A stretch of 64,000 nt of DNA from Bacteroidetes bacterium MedPE-SWsnd-G1. GTDB taxonomy: Bacteria; Bacteroidota; Bacteroidia; Flavobacteriales; Flavobacteriaceae. The DNA lies in contig MPDD01000003.1 of assembly GCA_001874265.1 (NCBI GenBank), positions 62,001 to 126,000 on the forward strand. Reading direction: 5' to 3'. The translations under genes and the position numbers were made by a program. The notes under the pieces were generated by a model. The model was given only the letters and a program-made list of their open reading frames with translations, ran no database searches and had not been told where the DNA came from. Below, piece by piece: positions 23,470 through 33,983 of this stretch (its first letter is position 1; each line of letters opens with the position of its first letter).

Positions 23470-26400
23470 TTGAAAAAGAATACTTTAATAAGTAATTTTG
23501 TTATGTTGTTTTTGTTGAGTTTTTTTACTCAACTAGACGCTTTTTCTCAAATTCCACCTTCTCCAACGCCTACCCCAACACCACAACAGCAAGATACCAT
23601 AATTGTAGCGAGAGATAGTATTCCATATAATTTTAAAAATTCACAGGACGGAAGCCTATTTTTAAACTCACCGAAAACATATGAGGTTACTTATGATTCT
23701 GAATTGCAAATGTATGTGATTAGAGAAAAAATTGGTGACTATTATGTATCCACGCCAAAATACATGACCTTTTCTGAGTATCGAGAATATCGATTAAAAC
23801 AAGATATGCTTGGACATTACAAGGATAAATTAAGTGCTATAGGCGGGAAAACGGCCGGAGCAGAGGAGGCCCAGAAGAATTTACTGCCAACATACTACGT
23901 AAACTCAAGTTTTTTCGAATCACTTTTTGGAGGGAACAGTATAGAGGTAAATCCTTCGGGAAATATTGAAGTGAAACTTGGAATTCTTTCACAAAACATT
24001 GAGAACCCTCAAATATCTGAGAGGAATAGAAAAAATACCACATTTGATTTTGATCAACAAATAACTGCAAGTATCAATGCTAAGGTTGGAACACGTTTAG
24101 GGATTACGGCAAATTATGATACACAAGCATCATTCGATTTTCAGAATCAGATTAAGTTAGAATATACACCTACTGAAGACGATATTATTCAGAAAATTGA
24201 AGTGGGTAATGTTAGTATGCCAATAAGTAATTCTCTTATTACCGGAGCGCAAAGTCTTTTTGGTGCCAAAACAGAATTGCAATTTGGAAAAACAAAAGTA
24301 ACGGCCGTTTATGCAGAGCAAAAATCTCAAACGAGAACAGTTGCGGCTGAAGGAGGCGCCACATTAAATGAATTCGAGTTAAGAGCAACTGATTATGATG
24401 CAAATCGTCACTTTTTCTTATCGCAGGCCTTTAGAGATAATTATGACAAGGCATTAGAATTGTTGCCATTGGTTAATAGTCAAATCAACATTACCAGAAT
24501 GGAAGTTTGGGTAACGAACAGACAAGCATCAACAATAGATTTTAGAAACATTGTTGCAATGGCAGATTTGGCAGAGAACGATCCAACAAATATTGGTGGA
24601 ACAAATATAAATCCAAGCCCTGGAGTGCATCAAGATCCATCTAACGGATCGAATGATTTGGTAAACATGATGACCTTGACGAACCCTGTTAGGCAAATTG
24701 CAACAGTGCCAACAGCGGTTGCTCCATATGGTGTGCAACAAGGTAGAGATTATTCAGTATTGGAAAATGCTAGAAAATTGACTCCAGGCGAATATAAAGT
24801 AAACCAACAATTAGGGTTCATTTCATTAAATAGAAGACTGGGTGATTCTGATGTATTAGCGGTTGCCTATGAGTACACGATTAGTGGTAGTGATGAAGTT
24901 TACAAGGTTGGAGAATTAACGACCGACGGTATTATTGCACCAGATAATTTAGTTGTAAAACTACTTAGGAGTGAAATTATAAATACAGATGTTCCGGTTT
25001 GGGATTTGATGATGAAGAATATTTATTCTTTAGGAGCTTATCAAATGGCTAGAGATGGTTTTAGGTTTGAATTGTTATACCGAGATGATGCAAACGGAGT
25101 TTCTACAAACATGCTTCAAAATGCACAATCCCCTGGTGTCTCCGATAGAACTTTAATGAATATTTTTAATATTGATAAATTAGATCAAAATGAATTTGCG
25201 ATTCCCGAAGGTGATGGGTATTTCGATTACGTAGAAGGAATTACTGTTGATTCAAATCAGGGGTATGTCATTTTTCCAACAGTTCAACCATTTGGTGAAA
25301 GTCTAGATCCGATTTTAACAGATCCAGATGATGAGATATATATATTTGACGAATTGTACACCTATACCCAATCACAAGCAAGAAATAATTATCAGAATAA
25401 AGATAAATATTTTTTAAAAGGATATTATAGATCTGAAGGAGCAGGAGGAATCCCTTTAGGGGCTTATAATGTGCCACAAGGTTCTGTTACGGTAACAACT
25501 GGAGGTAGACAATTGGTAGAGGGAATTGATTATGTTGTGGATTATGTAGCGGGAAGAGTTGAAATTATTGACCCATCTTTAGAGGCTTCTAATGCACCGA
25601 TTGAAGTTTCGGTAGAGAACAATTCTGTTTTTAACTTACAATCAAAAAGTTTTTTTGGAGTAGATGTAGAACACAAATTTTCTGATAAGTTTATTGGGGG
25701 TGCCACCTTTCTAAATTTAAAAGAAAGACCTCTAACACAAAAGACAAACTTTAATTCGGAGCCGATAAATAACACCATTTTGGGTCTTAGAGCAGATTAC
25801 GGTTCAGAGATGCCCATATTTACCAAATGGGTGAATAAGTTGCCGAATATGGATACTGATGTAGCATCCAATTTTTCCGTTCGTGGAGATTTTGCATATT
25901 TACTTCCTGGAAGCCCAAAACAGGTAGAGGAAGGAGGTGAGGCAGTTTCTTATATCGATGATTTTGAAGGAGCACAGATTCCACTAGAATTAAAATCGCC
26001 ATTACAATGGTATTTAGCAAGTACACCTCAAGGGCAAACACAATTCGATTTTGGTGGTGATGATTTGGATCTAGACTATGGAAAAAAGAGATCGAAATTG
26101 GGATGGTATATTATTGATCAATTATTTTACGGAAGTTCATCATTGCAACCTGATAATATTGACGATACCGAATTGTCTAGAGCAGAGGTTAGAAGAATTA
26201 GATACGAAGAATTATTTCCAGAACAAGATTTAGACATCACACAATCTTCAATTGTTAGAACATTGGATTTATCTTTTTACCCATCAGAAAGAGGAAGTTA
26301 TAATTACGACACAAATAATGTTGGTGGTGATGGAAAATTTATTGACCCGGAAGAACGCTGGGCGGGGGTTACGAGACCGTTAACCGTTACAAATTTTGAA

Positions 26401-29400
26401 CAAGCCAATATAGAATATATTCAGTTTTGGATGTTAGATCCTTATCCGCACTATTCTATTACTACACAAGAAGGTCTTCCAGTTGGGGTAAATCCTCAAG
26501 ACCCTTCTAATCAAGTTGGAGAATTATATTTTAATTTAGGAAATGTATCCGAAGATGTTCTAAAAGATGGAAGAAAAATGTACGAAAATGGACTTCCTGA
26601 AAACGGAGGTACTGACAATACAGATCCATCAATTTGGGGTAAAATACCAACGGGGCAATCCTTGCAGTATACGTTCGATACTAGTGATACTTCTAGATTA
26701 AATCAGGATATTGGTTATGATGGATTGAATGATGAAGAAGAAGCAAATATGTTCGGTACAACTTTCGGAGTCGACCCTTCATCAGATAACTATCGTTATT
26801 TTAGAGGGACTGAATACGACGCTCAAGACGCTTCGATTTTAACAAGATATAAAGATTACAATAATTCTCAAGGGAATTCTCCAACGGCTTCGCTTTCAGG
26901 AGAATCTTATCCAACTTCTGCAACAACCTATCCAGATGTTGAAGATATAGATAAGGATCAAACCATGAGTAGTGTAGAAAGTTACTATCAATACAAAGTT
27001 TCTTTAAACGCGAGCGATTTAGTTGTTGGACGAAATAATATTGTAGACGAGAAAAATGTTTCTGTAACCTTAGATGATGGAAGTCGTAAAGATTTTAGAT
27101 GGTTACAATTTAGAATTCCAATCAATACACCAGATGAAGTTATAAACGGAATGAGTGGATTTAATTCTATTCGTTTTATGAGAATGTTTATGACCCGATT
27201 TAAAATGCCAGTTGTTCTTAGGTTTGGAGAATTGCAATTGGTTCGTGGAGACTGGAGACGTTATACTAAGGTTATTGATGAGATGGACAATCCAAATCCA
27301 CCAGATTTAACACCGCAGCAGTTAGCAGATTTTCAAGTAGGAGTTGTTAGTATTGAGCAAAATGCTTCGAGAACACCAATTCCATATGTTGTTCCACCTG
27401 GAATTGAAAGAGAAAGATTACAAGGTAGTACTAGAATTCAATTGCAAAATGAACAATCTATTTCGGTAAAAGTCTTGAATTTAGATTCGGAACAAACCCG
27501 CATGGTTTATAAGAATACAAATTTTGATATGAGAATGTATAAACGCTTAAAAATGTTTGTACATGCTGAAGGTCTTCAAGGAGAAGCCTCTTTAATGGAT
27601 GACGAGTTTCATGCAATTTTAAGAATAGGAAGTGATTTAATAGACAATTATTACGAAATTTCATATCCATTAAAAGTAACTCCGTTTACGGCAACTTCAC
27701 CAGAAGAAATTTGGCCAAACGATATGGATATTATTTTGGAAGAGTTAGGAAGACTAAAGTTACAACGCTATGAAGATGGTGTTCCTCCAAATGAAATTTA
27801 TCCTGCTTATAGCCCTATTTTACCTGATGAGGAATATCAAATAAGAGTTAAGGGTAATCCGAGTTTGTCCAACGCAAGAACTTTAATGCTAGGTGTTAAA
27901 AACACAACAAATCACAATCAAAGTGCTGAGTTGTGGTTTAACGAATTAAGGGTATCTGAATTTGATAATGATTCTGGTTGGGCCACTGTAGTGAGTGCTG
28001 ATGCGAATTTTGCCGATTTTGCCGATATTTCTATGACTGGTAGAATGGAAACTATTGGTTTTGGAGGTATTGAGCAGCGGGTTAATGAAAGAAGCCAAGA
28101 AGACAGTCAGTTATATGATTTAGTTACCAATGTGAATGTTGGAAAATTATTACCGCAAACAGCGGGTATTCAAATTCCACTAAATTACAGTATCTCGGAA
28201 GAATTTCATGACCCAAAATACGACCCACAGTACCAAGATGTATTGTATGATGATGCGAAGGATATCAATCCAAATAGTGATAAGTCGAGGGACCAAACTA
28301 AACGAAAAAGTATCAGTTTAATTAATGTTAGAAAGGAGCGTACAAATTCGAATCCTGATAAGAAACCTCAATTTTACGATGTAGAAAATTTATCAGTTTC
28401 TTACGCTTATAATGAAATGGAGCACAAGGATTATAATGTTGAAAAATTTGTAGATCAAAATGTAAGAGCCTCTGCAAATTATAATTACGCTTTTCAACCA
28501 AAAAGTATTGAGCCATTTACTAATTGGGGCTTTATTACAAAATCGAAATACTTAAGATTTATTAAAGATTTTAACTTGAATTTATTACCGTCTTCGGTCT
28601 CGGTAAATTCTAATATTGTTAGAAGTTATAACGAGCAAAAATCGAGAAGTTTGGTAGAAGGGTTGCCGGAACTACCAACGCTAACCCAAAGAAACTTTAT
28701 GTTTAATTGGGATTATAACATAGCATATAATTTAACCAAATCGTTGCAGTTTAATTTTAGAGCATTAAATGGATATGTGTATGACGATTTTGATGCGAAT
28801 GGAGATTTAACCTTGTTCGATAATTTCTTTACCGTTGGTAGACCAGATCATTATCATCAAACATTAAATGGGACCTATCAAATACCTATAGATAAGATTC
28901 CATATTTAGATTTTTTAAGAGCAGATTATGCTTTTACAACTGATTATGATTGGCAAGCAGCTTCACAATCATATGTAGAGCAAATAGGAAATATTGTACA
29001 AAATGCAAATACCCAAAATTTATCTATAGATGGAGATTTTGAAAAATTATACAGAACTGTTGGACTTACAAAGTTGTTTGCAAAAAAATCAAACACGAGT
29101 TCTCAGAGGAATTCTTCAGTTCCTTTAAAACCAGGAGAGCAAGCACCTCCACCTCCCAAAAGAACCAGTAATAAGAATAAACCTGGATTTAAACAGGTTG
29201 CAGGAGACTTGGTTATGATGGTGAAAAAGGCGCGAGTAACTTATACTGAGAACAATGGAATATTCTTGCCAGGATATGTTCCTGAATTAGGCTTTTTAGG
29301 AAGAGATAATTACTCGGGTAGTTTAGCTCCTACATTAGGATTTGTTTTCGGATCTCAAGTTGATATTAGAAATAAGGCTTTAGAAAACGGATGGTTGGTT

Positions 29401-30564
29401 TCTAGAAATATAAATTACCAAGACGGAACTGAAGACGATCCTTATTTTAGTAGGAATTACATTCAAACACATTTTAACAAGTTTGATGTAATGATTAATG
29501 TAAGACCCGTAAGAGATTTAGAAATTGAAATTTTTGCAAATAAAATATATACTAAAAGTGTAACGCAACAAATAGATGTTGTGAATGATTTATTTAACGG
29601 CTCTACTTATTTTCAAGAGAACCCAATCTCTGAATACGGTAATTTTAGCATGAGTTTTAACATGATAAAAACTGCTTTTGGAGAAGATAGCGATGAATTA
29701 TTTCAAGAATTTAAGGATAACAGAGCTGTAATTGCTCAAAGGCTAGCAGATGATAACAACGTGCCAATTGATGGGTATGGACCAAATAGTCAGCAGGTAA
29801 TGTTACCGGCATTTGTATCGGCATATTCAGGTAAAAATGCTTCGTCAGTAAATATGAATGCATTTAGAGACAATCCAATGCCTAATTGGAATTTAACCTA
29901 TAAAGGATTGATGCGTTTAGATTGGTTCAGACAAAATTTCCAAAGTTTTAGTATTTCTCATGGATATAGATCGGCTTATTCTATTACCAATTATACGAAT
30001 AACCTGTTATATGACCAGGATGATCCATTTGGAGAAGTGGATATTTCCGGAAATTATTACAATGAGAAGTTGTATACCAATGTAAATGTAATTGAAGAAT
30101 TTTCACCTTTGGTTCAGGTAGATTTAAAAATGAGAAATTCACTTTCATTAAAGGCTGAGATTAGAAAAGATAGAGCACTAAACATGAATTTTAATAACAA
30201 TACACTTACCGAAATTAAAGGGAAAGAATATGTTATTGGTATGGGGTATAGAATAAGAGATTTAAAAGTTAGATATAAATTCGATGGTAAAAATCAGACT
30301 ATAAAAGGAGATTTGAATTTAAGGGCAGATTTATCTTTGCGAGATAATTTGACTTTGATAAGAGATATTGACGAGGATAACGAACAAATTACAGGTGGAC
30401 AAAAATTATTTTCGTTACGATTTTTGGCAGATTATGCGCTGAGTCGTAATTTAACCGGCTCAGTATATTACGATCAAAATTCATCGAGATATGCCATATC
30501 TACTTCATTTCCAAGGAATTCATTCAGTGCCGGGATAATGTTGAGATACAATTTAGGGAACTAA
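23470..30564 (+). CDS. sprA: Cell-surface protein SprA, outer-membrane translocon of the type IX secretion system
   Basis: Forms the giant outer-membrane barrel (36 strands in the Flavobacterium structure) through which type IX cargo, including gliding adhesins, leaves the cell. 2364 residues, close to the Flavobacterium johnsoniae protein. A signal peptide (ending DAFSQ, about 27) is followed by a Pro/Thr-rich segment (29-40). The rest is beta-rich, and the protein ends in a typical barrel strand (AGIMLRYNLGN). The start is a TTG at 23470. The order ruvA-sprA-gcvH is conserved in this family. Partner genes such as porV and sprE are not in the window. Confidence 0.96.
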   Translation: MKKNTLISNFVMLFLLSFFTQLDAFSQIPPSPTPTPTPQQQDTIIVARDSIPYNFKNSQDGSLFLNSPKTYEVTYDSELQMYVIREKIGDYYVSTPKYMTFSEYREYRLKQDMLGHYKDKLSAIGGKTAGAEEAQKNLLPTYYVNSSFFESLFGGNSIEVNPSGNIEVKLGILSQNIENPQISERNRKNTTFDFDQQITASINAKVGTRLGITANYDTQASFDFQNQIKLEYTPTEDDIIQKIEVGNVSMPISNSLITGAQSLFGAKTELQFGKTKVTAVYAEQKSQTRTVAAEGGATLNEFELRATDYDANRHFFLSQAFRDNYDKALELLPLVNSQINITRMEVWVTNRQASTIDFRNIVAMADLAENDPTNIGGTNINPSPGVHQDPSNGSNDLVNMMTLTNPVRQIATVPTAVAPYGVQQGRDYSVLENARKLTPGEYKVNQQLGFISLNRRLGDSDVLAVAYEYTISGSDEVYKVGELTTDGIIAPDNLVVKLLRSEIINTDVPVWDLMMKNIYSLGAYQMARDGFRFELLYRDDANGVSTNMLQNAQSPGVSDRTLMNIFNIDKLDQNEFAIPEGDGYFDYVEGITVDSNQGYVIFPTVQPFGESLDPILTDPDDEIYIFDELYTYTQSQARNNYQNKDKYFLKGYYRSEGAGGIPLGAYNVPQGSVTVTTGGRQLVEGIDYVVDYVAGRVEIIDPSLEASNAPIEVSVENNSVFNLQSKSFFGVDVEHKFSDKFIGGATFLNLKERPLTQKTNFNSEPINNTILGLRADYGSEMPIFTKWVNKLPNMDTDVASNFSVRGDFAYLLPGSPKQVEEGGEAVSYIDDFEGAQIPLELKSPLQWYLASTPQGQTQFDFGGDDLDLDYGKKRSKLGWYIIDQLFYGSSSLQPDNIDDTELSRAEVRRIRYEELFPEQDLDITQSSIVRTLDLSFYPSERGSYNYDTNNVGGDGKFIDPEERWAGVTRPLTVTNFEQANIEYIQFWMLDPYPHYSITTQEGLPVGVNPQDPSNQVGELYFNLGNVSEDVLKDGRKMYENGLPENGGTDNTDPSIWGKIPTGQSLQYTFDTSDTSRLNQDIGYDGLNDEEEANMFGTTFGVDPSSDNYRYFRGTEYDAQDASILTRYKDYNNSQGNSPTASLSGESYPTSATTYPDVEDIDKDQTMSSVESYYQYKVSLNASDLVVGRNNIVDEKNVSVTLDDGSRKDFRWLQFRIPINTPDEVINGMSGFNSIRFMRMFMTRFKMPVVLRFGELQLVRGDWRRYTKVIDEMDNPNPPDLTPQQLADFQVGVVSIEQNASRTPIPYVVPPGIERERLQGSTRIQLQNEQSISVKVLNLDSEQTRMVYKNTNFDMRMYKRLKMFVHAEGLQGEASLMDDEFHAILRIGSDLIDNYYEISYPLKVTPFTATSPEEIWPNDMDIILEELGRLKLQRYEDGVPPNEIYPAYSPILPDEEYQIRVKGNPSLSNARTLMLGVKNTTNHNQSAELWFNELRVSEFDNDSGWATVVSADANFADFADISMTGRMETIGFGGIEQRVNERSQEDSQLYDLVTNVNVGKLLPQTAGIQIPLNYSISEEFHDPKYDPQYQDVLYDDAKDINPNSDKSRDQTKRKSISLINVRKERTNSNPDKKPQFYDVENLSVSYAYNEMEHKDYNVEKFVDQNVRASANYNYAFQPKSIEPFTNWGFITKSKYLRFIKDFNLNLLPSSVSVNSNIVRSYNEQKSRSLVEGLPELPTLTQRNFMFNWDYNIAYNLTKSLQFNFRALNGYVYDDFDANGDLTLFDNFFTVGRPDHYHQTLNGTYQIPIDKIPYLDFLRADYAFTTDYDWQAASQSYVEQIGNIVQNANTQNLSIDGDFEKLYRTVGLTKLFAKKSNTSSQRNSSVPLKPGEQAPPPPKRTSNKNKPGFKQVAGDLVMMVKKARVTYTENNGIFLPGYVPELGFLGRDNYSGSLAPTLGFVFGSQVDIRNKALENGWLVSRNINYQDGTEDDPYFSRNYIQTHFNKFDVMINVRPVRDLEIEIFANKIYTKSVTQQIDVVNDLFNGSTYFQENPISEYGNFSMSFNMIKTAFGEDSDELFQEFKDNRAVIAQRLADDNNVPIDGYGPNSQQVMLPAFVSAYSGKNASSVNMNAFRDNPMPNWNLTYKGLMRLDWFRQNFQSFSISHGYRSAYSITNYTNNLLYDQDDPFGEVDISGNYYNEKLYTNVNVIEEFSPLVQVDLKMRNSLSLKAEIRKDRALNMNFNNNTLTEIKGKEYVIGMGYRIRDLKVRYKFDGKNQTIKGDLNLRADLSLRDNLTLIRDIDEDNEQITGGQKLFSLRFLADYALSRNLTGSVYYDQNSSRYAISTSFPRNSFSAGIMLRYNLGN

Positions 30565-30583
30565 CTATTAAATATTAGATAAA

Positions 30584-30964
30584 ATGAACATTCCAGCAGA
30601 TTTAAAATACACAAAAGACCACGAATGGATTAAAATTGATGGTGATGTAGCAACAGTAGGAATTACTGATTTTGCACAAGGAGAATTAGGAGACATCGTA
30701 TATGTAGATGTTGACACTGTTGACGAAGAAGTAGATAAAGATGAAGTTTTTGGGTCAGTAGAGGCCGTAAAAACAGTATCAGATTTATTTATGCCTTTAA
30801 CTGGAGAAGTAATAGAATTCAACGAAGCGTTAGAAGATGCGCCTGAAGTGGTGAATTCAGATGCCTATGGAGAAGGTTGGATGATTAAAATTAAAATTTC
30901 TGATGCTTCAGAAGTAGATGGGTTATTAGATGCTGAAGCATACAAAACAATTATTGGAGCGTAA
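30584..30964 (+). CDS. gcvH: Glycine cleavage system H protein
   Basis: Lipoyl carrier of the glycine cleavage complex. 126 residues; the lipoylated lysine is in [12 protein letters not shown], and the N terminus ([12 protein letters not shown]) and the region [17 protein letters not shown] are standard. gcvT and gcvP are not here, as usual for this phylum, where gcvH travels with sprA. It starts 19 bases after sprA. Confidence 0.97.
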   Translation: MNIPADLKYTKDHEWIKIDGDVATVGITDFAQGELGDIVYVDVDTVDEEVDKDEVFGSVEAVKTVSDLFMPLTGEVIEFNEALEDAPEVVNSDAYGEGWMIKIKISDASEVDGLLDAEAYKTIIGA

Positions 30965-31316
30965 TCGTTACGCGATAGCAGCAAGTTTTACCTTATTAAT
31001 TATTTATTTAAGTTTAGCACCTACGTCAAATGCAATTGATGTAATTGATGTGTCGGACAAAACCCTACACGCCTTTGCATATTTTGTTTTGGCTTTAAGT
31101 TGGATTTTCGCTATAAAATCTTCTCATGTTCTTTTGAGGCAAAAAATGAGCATTGGGATTCTTGTATTATTGCTTAGTATTTTACTTGAAATACTACAAG
31201 GAAGTTTGACCGAATACAGAACCGCAGACTACTTAGATATCATCGCGAACACAGTTGGAATAATTTTTGCAATAGTTTCATTCAAATACCTATTGCAATT
31301 ATACAATACTATTTAA
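30930..31316 (+). CDS. VanZ-like small membrane protein
   Basis: About 128 residues with four hydrophobic segments. VanZ-family features are visible: [23 protein letters not shown] (conserved His) and [27 protein letters not shown]. Function of bacterial VanZ proteins outside teicoplanin resistance is unknown. The ATG at 30930 overlaps gcvH by 35 bases; a TTG at 30954 would reduce the overlap to 11 and also fits. Confidence 0.85.
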   Translation: MLKHTKQLLERNRYAIAASFTLLIIYLSLAPTSNAIDVIDVSDKTLHAFAYFVLALSWIFAIKSSHVLLRQKMSIGILVLLLSILLEILQGSLTEYRTADYLDIIANTVGIIFAIVSFKYLLQLYNTI

Positions 31317-31326
31317 CAATTTATAG

Positions 31327-31358
31327 TTGCAAATATGGTTTTAATTGTGTTAAATTAG
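31327..31358 (+). promoter_or_regulatory. Possible promoter of the first TonB gene
   Basis: TTG (31327-31329), 21 bases, then TAAATTAG (31351-31358), one mismatch from TAnnTTTG, 21 bases before the ATG at 31380. Confidence 0.35.
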
Positions 31359-31379
31359 CGAACTATAAAATTTTTGAAC

Positions 31380-32099
31380 ATGGAAGTTAAAAAGAACCCT
31401 AAGGCAAATCTCGAAAGTTACACTAGATTATTCTGGCAACTAGGATTGGTTTTGACCTTATTAACGGTATACTTAGGTATAGAAAACAAGACCTATGATG
31501 AAGGAGCTGATGGATTAGCATTGGTAACTTCGGCACACGATGAAGAAGAAGAAATCCCAGAAGTGGTTATAGAACAAATTATTCAACCTAAAGCTCCACC
31601 TCCGCCAGCTCCAGAAAAAATTGAGATTGTAGAGGATGAGGAAGAAGTTGAAGAAACAATTATCGAATCTACTGAAACTGATGAATCTGAAAAAATCGAA
31701 GTTGAGGAAATCGTTGAGGTTGAAGAGGAAGAAGAAGTAATTGAAGATGTACCATTTGCAATTATTGAAGATGTTCCTGTATATCCAGGTTGTAAAGGTT
31801 CTAAAGCAGAGAAGAAAGCATGTTTAAATAAATCTCTACAAAAGCACGTTGCTAGGAAGTTTAATGCTGATTTAGCAGGTGATTTAGGATTGTCTCCAGG
31901 GAAAAAGAAAATTTACATTCAGTTTAAGATTACTAAAACTGGAGGAATTGAAATCGTTGGGGCGAGAGCACCACACCCAAGGTTAGAAAAAGAGGCAAAG
32001 AGAGTTGTAAACTTATTACCAAAAATGACTCCAGGTAAACAAAGAGGTCGTCCGGTAAACGTAACCTACATGTTACCTATTTCTTTCAACGTAGAATAA
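31380..32099 (+). CDS. TonB-family energy transducer, first of a tandem pair
   Basis: 239 residues. A short cytoplasmic N terminus (MEVKKNPKANLESYTRL) precedes one membrane helix (about 20-38). A long periplasmic segment follows with PPPPAPEK and a very acidic Glu/Val stretch (about 75-125), unlike the Pro-Lys stalk of E. coli TonB. The C-terminal TonB domain (about 130-239) contains VPVYPGCKGSKAEKKAC and ends in NVTYMLPISF. TonB passes energy from ExbB-ExbD to outer-membrane receptors; exbB and exbD are not in the window. A paralogue follows. ATG 31380 is preferred over a TTG two codons earlier. A strong terminator follows. Confidence 0.9.
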   Translation: MEVKKNPKANLESYTRLFWQLGLVLTLLTVYLGIENKTYDEGADGLALVTSAHDEEEEIPEVVIEQIIQPKAPPPPAPEKIEIVEDEEEVEETIIESTETDESEKIEVEEIVEVEEEEEVIEDVPFAIIEDVPVYPGCKGSKAEKKACLNKSLQKHVARKFNADLAGDLGLSPGKKKIYIQFKITKTGGIEIVGARAPHPRLEKEAKRVVNLLPKMTPGKQRGRPVNVTYMLPISFNVE

Positions 32100-32121
32100 G
32101 GTTTATCAATTAATAAAATCA

Positions 32122-32156
32122 AAAAGGGTTCGCATTGCGAACCCTTTTCTTTTTGG
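32122..32156 (+). terminator. Terminator between the two TonB genes
   Basis: AAAAGGGTTCGC (32122-32133) pairs with GCGAACCCTTTT (32137-32148), a 12-pair stem with a three-base loop, followed by CTTTTT. It ends the first TonB transcript, so the second paralogue needs its own promoter. Confidence 0.9.
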
Positions 32157-32204
32157 TATGTTTTTTGTAATTGTCACAATTTTAACATCTTAACTTTAAT
32201 AATT

Positions 32205-32954
32205 ATGAAAACAAAAAAACACACCAACAATTTACAAAAAAGTTCTATCATCCTGTTGCCACTCAGTTTGGTATTGGCCATGATCACAGTTTATAGTTTA
32301 ATTGAATTAAAAACTACACAGGCTTCTATTCATCAAAAGGAAATTAAATTTAACAAAATCGATCCGTATGATTTTGCGCAAATGGAGGAAATTCAGGTTG
32401 AACAGACAAAGAATGAAAAGTCTAATCCGTTAACTAAAAAGCAAGTGTCTAAGATTCTAGAAGATATTAAGACAACGGATGATCCGGAAGAAGTTGAAAC
32501 TGAATTGCCATTTGAAGAGCCAAAAGATAAAAATCCTCCTGCAGATAATTTAGGAAATTTAATAGAGGTAGAGGATGACGAACCAATTACAGAAGATGTT
32601 CCGTTTATTCTGATTGAAGATGCTCCTGTTTTTCCCGGTTGTGAGAAGAAGAAAACGGGAGAACTTAAGAAGGCATGCTTTTCAAAAAGTTTGTCAAAAT
32701 TCATAGGCCGAAAGTTCAATAAAGATTTGGCACAAGGATTGGGATTACAATCTGGTAAAAAGAAAATTTGGATTCAGTTTACAATTACGAAGACAGGTGA
32801 TATTGAAATTAAAAATACGAGTGCACCACATCCTCGATTGGAAAAAGAAGGGAAGCGAATTGTAAACCTTTTACCGAAAATGAATCCTGGTAAACAAAGG
32901 AATGTACCTGTTAATGTAACTTATATGTTACCAATAACTTTTCAAGTAGAATAA
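32205..32954 (+). CDS. TonB-family energy transducer, second of a tandem pair
   Basis: 249 residues, paralogous to the gene before it: membrane helix near 18-36, acidic periplasmic linker, then a C-terminal TonB domain with FPGCEKKKTGELKKACF and ending NVTYMLPITF. The two C-terminal domains are strongly alike, but the linkers are not. The N terminus (KTKKHTNNLQKSS) differs from the first copy, so the duplication is old or the ends have diverged. No perfect promoter box was seen in the 105 bases between the genes; TAACTTTA (one mismatch) lies shortly before the start. Confidence 0.88.
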   Translation: MKTKKHTNNLQKSSIILLPLSLVLAMITVYSLIELKTTQASIHQKEIKFNKIDPYDFAQMEEIQVEQTKNEKSNPLTKKQVSKILEDIKTTDDPEEVETELPFEEPKDKNPPADNLGNLIEVEDDEPITEDVPFILIEDAPVFPGCEKKKTGELKKACFSKSLSKFIGRKFNKDLAQGLGLQSGKKKIWIQFTITKTGDIEIKNTSAPHPRLEKEGKRIVNLLPKMNPGKQRNVPVNVTYMLPITFQVE

Positions 32955-33050
32955 AACGTTATTTTAAATAATTAAATAGCATCTCTTTTTTAGGTAAATG
33001 AGGTACTATTTTGTTTATAACCCATCTAAAGCCTTCAGCAACATAGCGAT

Positions 33051-33066
33051 TAAATTTGTAAATTTG
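33051..33066 (+). promoter_or_regulatory. Two tandem -7 boxes upstream of deoC
   Basis: TAAATTTG occurs twice back to back (33051-33058 and 33059-33066), the second ending 18 bases before the deoC start. Two alternative transcription starts eight bases apart are possible. Confidence 0.5.
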
Positions 33067-33084
33067 AATGTTAATAAAAATTGA

Positions 33085-33981
33085 ATGATACCAAATTTAG
33101 ATAATTTGCCTACTTACGATACTGTTGGAGTAAATGAACGAATTAATAGATTTAAATCAAGAAGTATAAAGAAAGGGGCAAAGGTTGTAGGGTTAAAATT
33201 GGCCTTGAGTATGATTGACTTAACGACCTTAGAAGGAAAAGATACTAGAGGTAAAGTCGAGCAGTTGTGTTATAAAGCAATGCACCCTCACGATACTTTA
33301 AAGGACATTCCAACTGTTGCTGCTATATGTGTGTACCCTACATATGTTGGCGTTGCGAAGAAAGCACTTGAAGGAAGTAGAATACAAGTCGCTTCTGTTG
33401 CTACTGCATTTCCAAGTGGAAATTCACCGTTGCAAGTAAAATTAGATGATACTAGATTTGCAGTTGCTCAAGGGGCAGATGAAATAGATATGGTCATTTC
33501 TCGTGGTGAATTTTTATCAGGAAATTACCAGTATGTATTTGATGAAATTGCTGCAGTTAAAGAAGCTTGTGGTAAAGCACATTTAAAAGTAATATTAGAA
33601 ACCGGCGAATTAGATACTTTAGATAATGTTAGAAAGGCAAGTGAAATTGCGATGTATGCTGGAGCAGATTTTATTAAGACTTCTACGGGTAAAATCCAAC
33701 CTGCTGCAACCATGGAAGTTACTTATGTAATGTTTGATGCAATTAAAGATTTTTATTTAAAAACCGGTAAAATGATCGGTATGAAACCTGCAGGAGGTAT
33801 ATCAACCTCTAAAATAGCCTTGCAATATTTGGTTATGCTAAATGAGGTGTTGGGAGAAAAGTGGATGAACAAAGATTACTTTAGATTTGGAGCTAGTAGT
33901 TTAGCCAATGATGTTTTGATGCAGTTGGTAAAGGCAGAAACTGGGAGGTATCAATCTGCTAATTATTTTTCAAAAGATTAA
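33085..33981 (+). CDS. deoC: Deoxyribose-phosphate aldolase
   Basis: Splits 2-deoxyribose 5-phosphate into glyceraldehyde 3-phosphate and acetaldehyde in deoxynucleoside catabolism. 298 residues, of the longer type. The Schiff-base lysine is in DFIKTSTGK; other active-site parts are EIDMVIS and GMKPAGGIS. Two aldehyde dehydrogenase genes follow at spacings of 2 and 5 bases, a logical arrangement for oxidising the acetaldehyde released. Confidence 0.96.
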   Translation: MIPNLDNLPTYDTVGVNERINRFKSRSIKKGAKVVGLKLALSMIDLTTLEGKDTRGKVEQLCYKAMHPHDTLKDIPTVAAICVYPTYVGVAKKALEGSRIQVASVATAFPSGNSPLQVKLDDTRFAVAQGADEIDMVISRGEFLSGNYQYVFDEIAAVKEACGKAHLKVILETGELDTLDNVRKASEIAMYAGADFIKTSTGKIQPAATMEVTYVMFDAIKDFYLKTGKMIGMKPAGGISTSKIALQYLVMLNEVLGEKWMNKDYFRFGASSLANDVLMQLVKAETGRYQSANYFSKD

Positions 33982-33983
33982 CT